Shown here: positions 41,237 through 50,637 of the stretch, one piece after another
Layout: the number at the start of each line of letters is the position of its first letter
Position numbering within the stretch: the stretch's first letter is position 1
NCBI GenBank assembly: GCA_038116745.1
Contig: JAYODW010000025.1
Coordinates: 11,418-75,417 of the forward strand
From: JAYODW01 sp038116745
GTDB taxonomy: Bacteria; Pseudomonadota; Gammaproteobacteria; Ga0077536
Direction: 5' to 3'
Length of the DNA stretch: 64,000 bases
The notes under the pieces: generated by a model
The model's database searches: none
What the model was told of the DNA's origin: nothing
The model's input: the letters and a program-made list of their open reading frames with translations, nothing else
Made by a program: the position numbers and the translations under genes

Positions 41237-42013
41237 TCAGGCCGCTGGTTCGACCGCCCTCTCATCGACACCTGCGGCACAGACCGGGCAGTGTGGGTCA
41301 CGCCGGAAGCGCATCGTCTGCCACTCCATCGTCAGGGCATCAAGCAGCAGCAGACGCCCACACAGATCCTGACCGGCGCCGGTCAGCACTTTGATCGCTT
41401 CGAGCGCCTGCACACTGCCGATGATGCCGAGCAAGGGCGCAATCACGCCGTTGGCTGTACAGGTTTGGTCAGTCGCGCTGTGGTTCGAGTAAAGACAGCG
41501 GTAACAGGGGTTGTCCGCGCGACCGGGGTGATAGACGGAAACCTGACCTTCAAAGCGAATCGCCGCGCCTGAGACGAGCGGTTTCTGAAAGCGGAAGCAC
41601 TGTTCGTTGATAAGAAACCGCGTCGTAAAGTTATCCGTGGCGTCGAGCACAACGTCAATGTCCGGCAGGAGGGCGGCAAAGCTGTCTTCGTCCAGGCGGT
41701 GAGGGATCGTTTCGACGGTAATTTCAGGGTTGAGCGCCAGTAGCCGGTCTCGCGCTGACTCTACCTTGGGGCGCCCCAGGTCTGGGCTGCTGTGGACTAT
41801 CTGTCGCTGAAGGTTGGAAAGCTCGACCTTGTCGTCGTCAACCAGCACCAGGCGACCGATGCCGGATGCAGCCAGGTACATCGCGATCGGCGAACCCAGC
41901 CCGCCGAGGCCCACGATCAGAGCGCTCGACTCCACCAGACGGGATTGCCCCTCGACATCGATCTCGGATAACAGAATGTGGCGGCTGTAACGCAGCAGCT
42001 GTTCGTCTTCCAT
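41237..42013 (-). CDS. moeB: MoeB/ThiF-type adenylyltransferase
   Basis: 258 residues. Nucleotide-binding motif LIVGLGGLGSPIAMYLA, the VDDDKVELSNLQRQ segment and two CxxC pairs, NPCYRCLYS and DPHCPVCAAG, which bind structural zinc. It adenylates the C-terminal glycine of MoaD for molybdopterin synthesis, or of ThiS for thiamine; the E1-like family cannot be separated by sequence alone. The position after prmC matches moeB in Pseudomonas. Cytoplasmic. Confidence 0.88.
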   Translation of the reverse strand: MEDEQLLRYSRHILLSEIDVEGQSRLVESSALIVGLGGLGSPIAMYLAASGIGRLVLVDDDKVELSNLQRQIVHSSPDLGRPKVESARDRLLALNPEITVETIPHRLDEDSFAALLPDIDVVLDATDNFTTRFLINEQCFRFQKPLVSGAAIRFEGQVSVYHPGRADNPCYRCLYSNHSATDQTCTANGVIAPLLGIIGSVQALEAIKVLTGAGQDLCGRLLLLDALTMEWQTMRFRRDPHCPVCAAGVDERAVEPAA

Positions 42014-42048
42014 CTGCGGGGCTCCGTCTTCGTGGGCGCGCCGGCCTG

Positions 42049-42885
42049 TCAGGTGTTGGTTGCGCGGGTGACTCGCTCGTGTCCCGCCAGGTCGCGCAGG
42101 GTTTCGACATCATGGTAGCCGTTTGCGTGCAGCATGGCCCGGACCTCATGCCCCTGGGCGGCGCCATGCTCGAGGATCAGTGTTCCGCCGCTGCGCAGGC
42201 AGCACACGGCCCCACGCGCGATCTCCGACAGCGCGCCGAGACCGTCCTGGCCTGAAAACAGCGCGGATGGTGGTTCGTGCATCAGCTCGGGCGGCAGCCC
42301 CGGCCTCTCCGATTCGCCAATGTAAGGCGGGTTTGAGAGCACGATATCGAGGCCGTCTGCACGGAATGGATCGAGCCAGTTAGCGAGCATGAGTTCGATG
42401 CGGCCACCCAAACCCAACCGCTCGACGTTGCGTTTCGCGATGGCGAGCGCCGCGGCCGAACGGTCAGTCGCCACCACCTGTGCGTCGGTGCATTCGAGCG
42501 CAATGGCGGCGGCGATAGCGCCGGACCCGGTGCCGAGGTCGGCAATCCGCGCGTGCGGGGGGCGCGGCACTTCAAGGGCGGTTTCCACCACCAGTTCAGT
42601 TTCGGGTCGCGGTACCAGGACAGCGGGACTGATCGACAGCGACAGCGACCAGAACTCCGCCTGTCCCAGCAGGTAGCCGAGCGGGTGCCCGGAGCTGCGA
42701 GCGTCGATGAGCCGGTCAAATTCGGTTGCCTCGCCGGGCTCCAGAGTTTTCTCTGGCGCGCTGTAGAGCGCGCTGCGTGTGCAGCCGAGCGCCCTGGCCA
42801 ACAGCAGTTCAGCACTCAGCTGAGCATCATGTACGCCTGCGAGTCGTCGACGGGCGTCGCGCAGCGTCTGCGCGATGTTTGCCAC
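42049..42885 (-). CDS. prmC: PrmC, release factor glutamine methyltransferase
   Basis: 278 residues from a GTG. Motif VPRPETE (91-97), SAM loop IADLGTGSGAIAAAIALE and catalytic NPPY (185-188) are clear. It methylates the glutamine of the GGQ motif in RF1 and RF2, raising termination efficiency. It follows prfA, its substrate, by 12 bases, a conserved arrangement. Confidence 0.95.
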   Translation of the reverse strand: MANIAQTLRDARRRLAGVHDAQLSAELLLARALGCTRSALYSAPEKTLEPGEATEFDRLIDARSSGHPLGYLLGQAEFWSLSLSISPAVLVPRPETELVVETALEVPRPPHARIADLGTGSGAIAAAIALECTDAQVVATDRSAAALAIAKRNVERLGLGGRIELMLANWLDPFRADGLDIVLSNPPYIGESERPGLPPELMHEPPSALFSGQDGLGALSEIARGAVCCLRSGGTLILEHGAAQGHEVRAMLHANGYHDVETLRDLAGHERVTRATNT

Positions 42886-42897
42886 TCCGGCCTGGTC

Positions 42898-43989
42898 TCA
42901 GCTGACCGCGAGACCCGCCATGAGGTCGGCGTAGTGCTCAGTGATCAGGGGTTCGATTACCAGGTCGACCACGCCGGCCATCATTTCATCGAGCTTATAT
43001 AAGGTCAGGTTGATGCGGTGATCGGTAACGCGTCCCTGGGGGAAGTTATAGGTTCTGATCCGCTCTGAACGGTCGCCCGAGCCGACCAGCGAGCGGCGCG
43101 TCGAGGCCTCCTCTGCGTCGCGCCGATCGCGCTCGGTCTTCAGCAGGCGTGCTTTCAGCAGGCTCATCGCGCGCGCCCGATTTTTATGCTGAGAGCGTTC
43201 GTCCTGGCACTCGACGACGACACCGCTGGGCAGATGAGTAATACGAATCGCGGAATCGGTTTTGTTGACGTGCTGACCACCTGCCCCTGAAGCACGGAAA
43301 GTATCAATGCGCAGGTCGTTGGGGTTGAGCTCAATGTCCTCAACGTCTCCCAGGTCCGGCAGTACTGCAACCGTGCACGCCGAGGTATGGATACGCCCCT
43401 GGGATTCCGTTTCAGGCACGCGCTGGACGCGATGTGCGCCGGACTCAAACTTGAGGCGTGCGTAAACGCCGTTTCCGGAAATGCGGACGATCACCTCCTT
43501 GTAGCCGCCCTGTTCCGCCTCGTGGGCGCTGACGATTTCAGTATGCCAGCCGCGATCCTCGGCGTATCGCAGGTACATGCGCAGCAGATCGCCAGCGAAC
43601 AGACCAGCCTCGTCGCCGCCCGTGCCGGCACGGACCTCAAGGAAAACGTCGGCGTCGTCGTCCGGATCTTTGGGAATGAGCAGGCGATTGAGATCCTGCT
43701 CCAGCGACGCAAGACGCGCTTTGGCGCTGGTCATCTCATCCTCGGCCAGGGCGCGCATCTCCGCATCTTCTTCGGACGCCATTTCTTCGGCGGTTCGGAG
43801 ATCGTTTTCGGTATTGCGGTAGCGGCCGAAACATTCCACCACCGGACTGATTTCGGCGTGCTCCTTGGACAGCGCCCGGAAACGTTTCACGTCGCTGATG
43901 ATCTCGGGCGCCGACAGCAGACCATCGAGCTCCTGCCGGCGGTCCACCAGGTTTTCCAGTTTCTGCAGCAGGCTTGTCTGCAGGCTCAT
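42898..43989 (-). CDS. prfA: Peptide chain release factor 1
   Basis: 363 residues. The stop-codon recognition motif PET (192-194, in VPETESQGR) and the peptidyl-transferase motif GGQ (237-239, in GAGGQHVNKTDS) are present, so it recognises UAA and UAG. The start overlaps the hemA stop by 4 bases and prmC follows directly. Glutamine 239 is the expected PrmC target. Confidence 0.97.
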   Translation of the reverse strand: MSLQTSLLQKLENLVDRRQELDGLLSAPEIISDVKRFRALSKEHAEISPVVECFGRYRNTENDLRTAEEMASEEDAEMRALAEDEMTSAKARLASLEQDLNRLLIPKDPDDDADVFLEVRAGTGGDEAGLFAGDLLRMYLRYAEDRGWHTEIVSAHEAEQGGYKEVIVRISGNGVYARLKFESGAHRVQRVPETESQGRIHTSACTVAVLPDLGDVEDIELNPNDLRIDTFRASGAGGQHVNKTDSAIRITHLPSGVVVECQDERSQHKNRARAMSLLKARLLKTERDRRDAEEASTRRSLVGSGDRSERIRTYNFPQGRVTDHRINLTLYKLDEMMAGVVDLVIEPLITEHYADLMAGLAVS

Positions 43990-45245
43990 GCGTCGGATGT
44001 CCGGTCTAAATCGAGAAGCTCCCGGGCCACGGTAAGGAAGTCTTCGCGTCCATTGGCTTTGCGCAGGCCGGTTGTCGGATGGTGCAGCAATTTATTAGTC
44101 AGCAGGTGAACGGTCTGATGCAGCACCTCAGCCGGATCGTCACCATTGGCGATGCGACTCTCAGCGCGTGCCAGGATGTCGTCGCGGATCTGTTCACCAC
44201 GGGCGCGGAACAGCGCAATGGTCGCGCTGCCTGACTGACTCTGCAGCCAGTCCATGTATTCCTGCACCTGCAGCAGGATCATTTCTTCGGCCTCTGCGGC
44301 CGCTTCGCTGCGCAGCTGCAGGCCGGCGCTGACCACGCTCTCAAGGTCATCGACGGTGTACAGGTAGGCGTCATCGAGTTCGCCGACCCCGGGTTCTATG
44401 TCACGCGGCACCGCCAGATCCACCAGGAAAACGGGCTCGTGACGCCGACGCTTCAGCGCGAGCTCGACAATGCCGCGCGAGATTACAGGCAGGCGGCTGG
44501 CGGTGGAGGAGACAACCACATCGGCCTCATGCAGCCGCGCGGGCAGGTCGGACAGCTCAAGCGCTTCTCCGCCGCGTTGGGCCGCGAGTTCCCGGGCTTT
44601 CGCTACTGAGCGATTCGCGATCAGCAGGCGGCCGACCCCCTGACTCGCCAGGTGATTCGCGACCAGGGAGACGGTTTCACCAGCGCCCACCAGCAGCGCA
44701 GTCCGACGCGACAGGTCGCCATGGATCTGTCGGGCGAGCTTTACCGCGGCGAAGGCTACAGATACCGGCGAGTGTCCAATCTCCGTCGTTGAACGCACCA
44801 GTTTTGCGGTCGAGAATGAAAACTGCATCAGCCGGTTGAGCAGCTTGCCCGCTGTACCTGCGGAGACGGCGCTGCGGTAGGCATCCTTTACCTGGCCAAG
44901 AATCTGCGGCTCCCCGACGACCAGCGAGTCGAGGCCGCTGGCCACGCGCAGCGTGTGGCGAACTGCATGTTCGTCGCTCAATTTATAAAGGTGCGGCATG
45001 AAATCGCCGAGACCGACGTCACGGTACTCGCTCAGCCACGCGATGGGCGTTTCCTGCGCGTGCTGCGCCAGGTCGCAGTAAAGCTCGGTGCGATTGCAGG
45101 TCGACAGAATCATTGTTTCGCTGACCCCGGAGACGCTGTTCAGCGCGCTGAGCGCCTCCGGCAGCTGTTCACTATCGAAAGCGAACTTTTCGCGCACCGC
45201 CAGTGGAGCGGTTTTGTGGCTCAGGCCGAGAACGAACAATGCCAT
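43986..45245 (-). CDS. hemA: Glutamyl-tRNA reductase HemA
   Basis: 419 residues. Catalytic cysteine C50 in LSTCNRTELYC, with ALFVLGLSHKTAPLAVREK at the N-terminus, NADPH domain LLVGAGETVSLVANHL and a C-terminal dimerisation helix. It reduces glutamyl-tRNA(Glu) to glutamate-1-semialdehyde, the first step of C5 haem synthesis, in the cytoplasm. It starts the minus-strand hemA-prfA-prmC-moeB set and is divergent from the TPR lipoprotein gene. The leader region has two hairpins. Confidence 0.97.
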   Translation of the reverse strand: MALFVLGLSHKTAPLAVREKFAFDSEQLPEALSALNSVSGVSETMILSTCNRTELYCDLAQHAQETPIAWLSEYRDVGLGDFMPHLYKLSDEHAVRHTLRVASGLDSLVVGEPQILGQVKDAYRSAVSAGTAGKLLNRLMQFSFSTAKLVRSTTEIGHSPVSVAFAAVKLARQIHGDLSRRTALLVGAGETVSLVANHLASQGVGRLLIANRSVAKARELAAQRGGEALELSDLPARLHEADVVVSSTASRLPVISRGIVELALKRRRHEPVFLVDLAVPRDIEPGVGELDDAYLYTVDDLESVVSAGLQLRSEAAAEAEEMILLQVQEYMDWLQSQSGSATIALFRARGEQIRDDILARAESRIANGDDPAEVLHQTVHLLTNKLLHHPTTGLRKANGREDFLTVARELLDLDRTSDA

Positions 45246-45316
45246 GATGCGCTGGTCTGACCGTCAACGAGAGATATTCAGCGGGTGCCCTTTCGGTCGG
45301 GGAGTCTGCGTGCCCT

Positions 45317-45353
45317 GCCTGAAAGTCAGGCGACCACGCAGTCCGCGCTGCGT
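45317..45353. other. Two adjacent inverted repeats in the hemA upstream region
   Basis: GCCTGA-AAG-TCAGGC (45317-45331) and ACGCAG-TCCGCG-CTGCGT (45336-45353) are perfect 6-base-pair inverted repeats, four bases apart, about 70-110 bases before hemA. They could be operators or fold in an mRNA leader. No known regulator motif was recognised. Confidence 0.3.
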
Positions 45354-45512
45354 GACTGCTGCGTGTAAACTGGCTGCCCGGCTTACATCGCTGACTGGCA
45401 TCACTCCGGCGTTGCGCAGAACATACACACTGCAGATCGCCGTAGTGTAATCTGACTTGAATCAAACCACTAACGAACACAGGACGTACCAGACGCGATC
45501 CCGCTCCTACGC

Positions 45513-47285
45513 ATGATGTCCTCAGTCATGGTTATTCCTTCAGGTCGCTGCGCGGCTCCTCCCGGTTTCTTAAGGGGAGCTCTGCTGCTTTTGCTCGCTG
45601 CCGTTGCGGCCTGCGCGACGCCGCCGCAACGACCCGCTCTGACGGCCGCGCCGCAGCCTGTTGTGGCTCAGCCGGAACCGCCTCGTGCACCGCCGCCGTT
45701 CGATTACGAAGATGATGCGCTGTATCGCTTGCTCATGGCCGAGTTCGCTGGGCAGCGCGGATACCTTGAGGAGGCTACGAGCCAGTACCTCGCGCTGGCA
45801 ACAACCCTGCGCGACGCGGAGCTGGCGGAGCGGGCGACGCGCATTGCCGTTTTTTCCCGCGACGATGCCGCAGCCCTGGCAGCTGGCAAAGTATGGGTCG
45901 ATCTGGCGCCGGACGACAGCGATGCGCGTCAGATTCTCGCTGCGATGTACGTGCGTCACGGAGACGCAGATGCTGCGCTCGCCGAGCTGCAGACACTGCT
46001 GACGCAGGATGCCGGGGAATCCAGCAACCGTCTGCGCATGATTGCGACCCTGCTGGGCCGCGAGCAGGACCGGGATACGGCGCTCTCCGTGCTGGGGCGC
46101 CTGGTTGAGCTCCACGATGATGATACCGACGCTCTGCTCGCGTATGCGGCGCTTGCCATCCGGGCCGAGCGCCTGGAGGAAGCGCGGACCGCGCTGACGC
46201 GCATCGCTGAGCGGGGAGAGCTGAGCACCAGCGTGGCTATGGCCTACCTGGCGGTATTGCAGAAACAGGAGCGAGTGAGCGAGGCCCTCGAATGGCTCAA
46301 CCAGATGCTGGCGAGTAATCCGCAGCAGTTCGGGCTGCGCTTGATTTACGCGCGGATGCTGGCGGAGGCAAACCGGTACGAGGAAGCGCGCCTGCAGTTC
46401 GGGATTCTCGTGGAAGAAGAGCCGGACAACACGGATGTGATTCTGGCGCTGGGCCTGCTGAACCTGCAGGCCGGTCGAAACGCCGATGCAATAGCGAATT
46501 TTGAACGATTGCTCGTGCTCGACACGCGCGTTGATGAGGCCCATTTTTATCTCGGGCAAATCGCCGAGGCGCGGCAGGAGCGGGAGGCAGCTGTCGAGCA
46601 CTATCAGGCCATCGAAGGAGGCGGCAACTACTTTGCGGCGCAGCTGCGCAAGGCCCTCGTGCTCTCGCTGATGGGCCAGGTGGACGAAGCCTCGGCTGTT
46701 CTCAACAGGCTGACTCCGGAGGATGACGAGCAACGGGTAGATATTGTCCGTGCCAAGTGCGAAATCCTGATCGAAGGCGGCCGGCTGGATCAGGCTATGG
46801 CGACATATGACGCCGAGCTTCAGGACGGAGCGTTCCATTCCGAGCTGCTCTACGCGCGCGCGATGCTGGCAGAAAAGATGGGCGCCATTGAAGTACTTGA
46901 GCGTGACCTGCGGACGATCATTGAGCAGGAGCCGGAGAACGCGCAGGCGCTCAATGCGCTGGGCTATACCCTTGCCGATCGCACCGCGCGCTACGAGGAA
47001 GCGCTGGAACTCATCAAGCGGGCGCTGAAGCTGAGTCCGGATGACTTCTACATCCTGGACAGCATGGGGTGGGTGCTTTACCGCCTGCAGCGCTTTGACG
47101 AGGCGATTGAATATCTCGAGCAGGCGCGAGCCCTGCGCAACGATCCTGAAGTTGCTGCACATCTCGGCGAAGTACTCTGGATCAAAGGAGACCGTGATGC
47201 CGCGCGCGATGTCTGGGAAACAGCACTGCGCGACACGCCGAACGACAAGAAGCTGCTGGACGTTATCAAGCGCCTCACTCCGTGA
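45513..47285 (+). CDS. TPR-repeat lipoprotein
   Basis: 590 residues. A lipoprotein signal (GALLLLLAAVAACATPP) with lipobox VAAC is followed by a proline-rich linker and around ten TPR motifs through to the C-terminus, for example LLMAEFAGQRGYLEEATSQY, ALGLLNLQAGRNADAIANFE and ILDSMGWVLYRLQRFDEAIE. It is probably anchored in the outer membrane facing the periplasm and works as a protein scaffold. A large TPR lipoprotein just before lolB is common in gammaproteobacteria. It overlaps lolB by 4 bases. Confidence 0.88.
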   Translation: MMSSVMVIPSGRCAAPPGFLRGALLLLLAAVAACATPPQRPALTAAPQPVVAQPEPPRAPPPFDYEDDALYRLLMAEFAGQRGYLEEATSQYLALATTLRDAELAERATRIAVFSRDDAAALAAGKVWVDLAPDDSDARQILAAMYVRHGDADAALAELQTLLTQDAGESSNRLRMIATLLGREQDRDTALSVLGRLVELHDDDTDALLAYAALAIRAERLEEARTALTRIAERGELSTSVAMAYLAVLQKQERVSEALEWLNQMLASNPQQFGLRLIYARMLAEANRYEEARLQFGILVEEEPDNTDVILALGLLNLQAGRNADAIANFERLLVLDTRVDEAHFYLGQIAEARQEREAAVEHYQAIEGGGNYFAAQLRKALVLSLMGQVDEASAVLNRLTPEDDEQRVDIVRAKCEILIEGGRLDQAMATYDAELQDGAFHSELLYARAMLAEKMGAIEVLERDLRTIIEQEPENAQALNALGYTLADRTARYEEALELIKRALKLSPDDFYILDSMGWVLYRLQRFDEAIEYLEQARALRNDPEVAAHLGEVLWIKGDRDAARDVWETALRDTPNDKKLLDVIKRLTP

Positions 47286-47878
47286 GATTTTTCATCGTGC
47301 TGGCGCACCTGCTGCTGTCAGCCTGCAGCATGAGCTGGCTGCATCGCGGCTCACCCACTGAGCAGCTGCCGGCACCCGAGGAACACGCGGCGCGGGTTGC
47401 CGCGCTCAAGAACTGGCGCATTCTTGGCCGGGTTTCGATCCAGCGCGGTGACCAGGGTTTTACTGCCGATTTGGACTGGCAGCATAAGGCCGATGGTGAT
47501 GTGCTGCGCCTGATGGCGCCACTGGGGGCTGGAACCTATGAACTCAGGCGAGGTCCCTCACGCATTGAGCTGTTGACGCCCGATGGCGAGCGTTTCAGCG
47601 CCGGCAGTGCTGAGGAATTGATGACGGCTCGACTGGGCTGGAGTTTTCCCCTCACAGGCGCTGGCTACTGGGTTCGCGGCATCGCTGCGCCCGAGCCGAC
47701 GCCGACCCAGGAGCACTTCGACGAGCGCCAGCGGCGCACGGATTTTGCTCAGGACGGATGGCGCATCAGCGTGCTGAGCTATCTCGCGGACCTCGATCCG
47801 GCATTACCGCGCAAGCTTTACCTGCAGCACGATGACCTCAAGGTGCGGCTGGTTATCAAGAACTGGAAGATGCTTTGA
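47282..47878 (+). CDS. lolB: LolB, outer-membrane lipoprotein receptor
   Basis: 198 residues from a GTG overlapping the TPR gene's stop. Signal LAHLLLSAC gives a lipobox with C15. The mature part contains WRILGRVSIQRGDQGFTADL and DLDWQHKADGDVLRLMAPL, then the LYLQHDDLKVRLVIKNW end, typical of LolB. It receives lipoproteins from LolA at the outer membrane. The ispE start overlaps its stop, preserving the lolB-ispE pair. Confidence 0.92.
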   Translation: MRFFIVLAHLLLSACSMSWLHRGSPTEQLPAPEEHAARVAALKNWRILGRVSIQRGDQGFTADLDWQHKADGDVLRLMAPLGAGTYELRRGPSRIELLTPDGERFSAGSAEELMTARLGWSFPLTGAGYWVRGIAAPEPTPTQEHFDERQRRTDFAQDGWRISVLSYLADLDPALPRKLYLQHDDLKVRLVIKNWKML

Positions 47879-48747
47879 CCGACACGCTCTCCACAGGCTG
47901 GCCCGCGCCCGCGAAACTGAATCTTTTTCTGCATGTGACCGGCCGTCGTCCGGACGGGTATCACCTGCTGCAGACCGTCTTTCAGTTTGTGGCAGCAGGC
48001 GATTGGGTTGATTTCGTCGTGCGTCAGGACGGGCGCCTCCTGCGCGCCGGGGATGTTCCGGGTGTATCGCCCGAGCAGGACCTCATGATCCGTGCCGCGC
48101 GCCGCTTACAGGAGAGCACCGGCTGTGCGCTGGGCGCAGAGATCCGCATTGAGAAAAACCTCCCCCTCGGTGGTGGCCTCGGCGGCGGCAGTTCCGACGC
48201 GGCGACCGTGCTGGTCGCGCTTAATGCACTGTGGGGAACCGGTGTCAGCGTTACAGAACTTGCGCGCCTCGGGCTGGAACTCGGTGCCGATGTCCCGGTT
48301 TTCGTTCACGGCCAGAGCGCCTGGGCAGAGGGTGTCGGTGAGCAGCTTTCGCCGCTCGTCCTGCCTGAAAACCCGGTGCTGATCGTGGTGCCGGATTGCG
48401 CCGTAAACACTGGCCTGATCTTCGCGCAGCCTGATTTGACACGTGATACGGCCCCACTCAAAATGCACGCCCCTTCGCTTGAGCGCACCCATAACGACTG
48501 CGAACCTGTGACCCGTCGGCTGTATCCAGCTGTAGGCGAGGCGCTGGATTGGCTGTCGCGATTTGGTCCGACGCGGATGAGCGGATCGGGTGCCAGCGTC
48601 TTCGCGATGTTCGAAGACAACGAGCAGGCGCAGGGCGTCGCTTCTCAGGTCCCTTCGCACTGGAAGGCTTTTGCGACGCACAGTTTGAACCGCTCGCCGC
48701 TGTTGGAGCGGTTGCGCAGATTCCATCTGACGGCGGGCCACGGGTGA
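47875..48747 (+). CDS. ispE: IspE, 4-diphosphocytidyl-2-C-methyl-D-erythritol kinase
   Basis: 290 residues from a TTG overlapping the lolB stop. GHMP kinase motifs: APAKLNLFLHVTGRRPDGYH at the start, the ATP-binding loop LPLGGGLGGGSSDAATVL and a late RMSGSGASVFAMF. It phosphorylates CDP-methylerythritol in the non-mevalonate isoprenoid pathway. A tRNA-Gln gene begins 8 bases after the stop, so read-through into the tRNA is likely. Confidence 0.94.
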   Translation: MTDTLSTGWPAPAKLNLFLHVTGRRPDGYHLLQTVFQFVAAGDWVDFVVRQDGRLLRAGDVPGVSPEQDLMIRAARRLQESTGCALGAEIRIEKNLPLGGGLGGGSSDAATVLVALNALWGTGVSVTELARLGLELGADVPVFVHGQSAWAEGVGEQLSPLVLPENPVLIVVPDCAVNTGLIFAQPDLTRDTAPLKMHAPSLERTHNDCEPVTRRLYPAVGEALDWLSRFGPTRMSGSGASVFAMFEDNEQAQGVASQVPSHWKAFATHSLNRSPLLERLRRFHLTAGHG

Positions 48748-48754
48748 AGACAAA

Positions 48755-48829
48755 TGGGGTGTCGCCAAGTGGTAAGGCACGGGGTTTTGATCCCCGCATT
48801 CCCAGGTTCGAATCCTGGCACCCCAGCCA
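48755..48829 (+). tRNA. tRNA-Gln (anticodon TTG)
   Basis: A 75-base cloverleaf with encoded CCA. Acceptor arms TGGGGTG and CACCCCA pair, the anticodon stem surrounds TTTTGAT with anticodon TTG, and the T-loop is GTTCGAATC. Very close to E. coli tRNA-Gln(UUG). It reads CAA codons. Placement between ispE and prs is a conserved gammaproteobacterial feature. Confidence 0.97.
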
Positions 48830-48899
48830 AACCAGTGTGAACGGGCAGCAGGCGCTCTGAAGCTGCCCGCACCGGCGGGATCGCGAAGGACAGGGGCTG

Positions 48900-49853
48900 A
48901 TGATTGAAGAATCCATGATGCTGTTCACGGGCAACGCGAACCAGCCTCTGGCGCATGCGGTCGCCCGTCATCTGCAGATGCCGCTGGGAAAAGTTACCGT
49001 AGGTCAGTTCTCGGACGGCGAGATCATGGTCGAGATCGCTGAGAACGTGCGCGGCCGCCATGCCATTGTTATCCAGCCCACCTGCGCACCGACCAACGAC
49101 AATTTCATGGAGCTGCTCGTCCTGATAGACGCGCTGCGCAGAGCGTCAGCGCAGAACATCACCGCGGTCATTCCGTACCTAGGCTACGCGCGACAGGATC
49201 GCCGACCGCGCTCAGCGCGGGTGCCGATTACGGCCAAGCTCGTGGCCAACATGATCACCGGGGTGGGCACCACGCGTGTTCTTACCGTCGACCTGCATGC
49301 CGAGCAGATTCAGGGGTTCTTCGATATCCCTATGGACAATGTATATGCCTCTCCGGTGCTGCTGGGCGACATCTGGAAGCACGAGTATGAAAACCTGATG
49401 GTTGTGTCACCGGACGTCGGCGGGGTGGTGCGCGCGCGCGCGATCGCACGTCGTCTGGACAATGCGGACCTCGCGATCATCGACAAACGGCGACCCCGAG
49501 CCAACGAGTCAAAGGTGATGAACATCATCGGCGATGTGGAGGACCGGACCTGCGTCATGGTCGACGATATGGTCGATACAGCGGGAACACTGTGTCGTGC
49601 TGCCGAGGCGCTGAAAGAAAACGGGGCGCGAAAGGTGGTGGCGTATTGCACTCACCCCGTGCTATCAGGCAAGGCCATAGAAAACCTGAACAGTTCCACT
49701 CTGGACGAGCTGGTGGTCACGGACACTATTCCGCTGTCCGAGAAGGCGCAACGCTGTGCGCGTATCCGGCAGCTGTCGGTTGCCGGGCTGCTGGGTGAAA
49801 GCATCAACCGGATCTGCACCGGGCAGTCGCTGAGCTCCATGTTCGTCGACTGA
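48900..49853 (+). CDS. prs: Ribose-phosphate pyrophosphokinase Prs
   Basis: 317 residues from the first ATG; codons 6 or 7 would give the more usual 311-312. Motifs LDIHAEQ-like TVDLHAEQIQGFF, the PRPP loop MVDDMVDTAGTLCRAAEAL and YARQDRRPRSARVPITAKL are intact. It makes PRPP from ribose-5-phosphate and ATP, feeding purC, pyr, histidine and NAD synthesis. It precedes rplY, the normal order. Confidence 0.96.
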   Translation: MIEESMMLFTGNANQPLAHAVARHLQMPLGKVTVGQFSDGEIMVEIAENVRGRHAIVIQPTCAPTNDNFMELLVLIDALRRASAQNITAVIPYLGYARQDRRPRSARVPITAKLVANMITGVGTTRVLTVDLHAEQIQGFFDIPMDNVYASPVLLGDIWKHEYENLMVVSPDVGGVVRARAIARRLDNADLAIIDKRRPRANESKVMNIIGDVEDRTCVMVDDMVDTAGTLCRAAEALKENGARKVVAYCTHPVLSGKAIENLNSSTLDELVVTDTIPLSEKAQRCARIRQLSVAGLLGESINRICTGQSLSSMFVD

Positions 49854-49877
49854 AGCAGAAGTTTCCAAGCATTGCAG

Positions 49878-49894
49878 CGTAAGACGCTGCGTTT
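49878..49894. terminator. Weak hairpin after prs
   Basis: GCAGCG-TAAGA-CGCTGC forms a 6-base-pair stem, followed by GTTT, 24 bases after the prs stop. A short T-tract makes it at best a partial terminator or attenuator between prs and rplY. Confidence 0.3.
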
Positions 49895-49960
49895 AATCCG
49901 GGTTAATCCTGGTCGCGGGATAGCCCGGTTTGTCTACTAAGTAATCAGGAGAGTCGAGCA

Positions 49961-50593
49961 ATGGATATTTTTGAAATCGACGCCGAGAGCCGTTCGGAGC
50001 GGGGGAAGGGTGCGAGCCGCCGCCTGCGCCGCAGCGGCAAGTTTCCGGCAGTCGTCTACGGTGCGCACAAGGACCCGGCAGCAATTCAGCTGGACCATCA
50101 GGAGATGCTGCTGCACGCTGAGCACGAGGCCTTCTATTCCCACATTCTGACCCTGAAGATCGACGGCAAAGCCGAAAAAGTGGTGGTGAAGGACATCCAA
50201 CGCCACCCCGTCAAGCCGTTTATTCAGCACATGGATTTTCTGCGCGTCAGCGCTACCGAAACACTCTCGGTGCGCGTGCCGCTGCATTTCATCAATGAAG
50301 ACCACTGCGTCGGCGTGCGCCAGGGTGGCGGTGCGATTTCGCATCTTATGAATGACGTCGAGGTCACCTGTCTGCCTAAAGATTTGCCGGAATACATCGA
50401 AGTTGATCTCGCCAAACTCGAACTCGGGGCTTCGGTTCACCTGGCCGATCTGGTTCTGCCGGAGGGCGTCCAGCTGACCTCGGTTCTGCATGGTGGAGAT
50501 GACGCTCTGCCGGTGGCATCTGTCCACACAACGCGTGCGTCGACGACCGCGGACGATGACGGCGATGCGGATGGTGAAGAGGGCGAGGCCTGA
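49961..50593 (+). CDS. rplY: 50S ribosomal protein L25 (long CTC form)
   Basis: 210 residues with AGGAG upstream. The N-terminal L25 part has RSERGKGASRRLRRSGKFPA and AVVYG; the extra C-terminal domain (TL5/CTC type, about 95-185) includes IEVDLAKLELGASVHLADL, ending in a very acidic tail. It binds 5S rRNA. This long form is usual outside Enterobacterales. Followed by pth. Confidence 0.95.
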   Translation: MDIFEIDAESRSERGKGASRRLRRSGKFPAVVYGAHKDPAAIQLDHQEMLLHAEHEAFYSHILTLKIDGKAEKVVVKDIQRHPVKPFIQHMDFLRVSATETLSVRVPLHFINEDHCVGVRQGGGAISHLMNDVEVTCLPKDLPEYIEVDLAKLELGASVHLADLVLPEGVQLTSVLHGGDDALPVASVHTTRASTTADDDGDADGEEGEA

Positions 50594-50637
50594 ATCAGCG
50601 CTTCGGACAGGCCTGAATTCATCTCGGGTGACGAGCG

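Noticed and set aside
45570..47162. Long minus-strand open frame (530 codons) opposite the TPR lipoprotein
   Set aside because: It is antisense to a clear TPR gene with lipobox and repeats; in high-GC DNA such open shadows are common. Its translation shows no domain.
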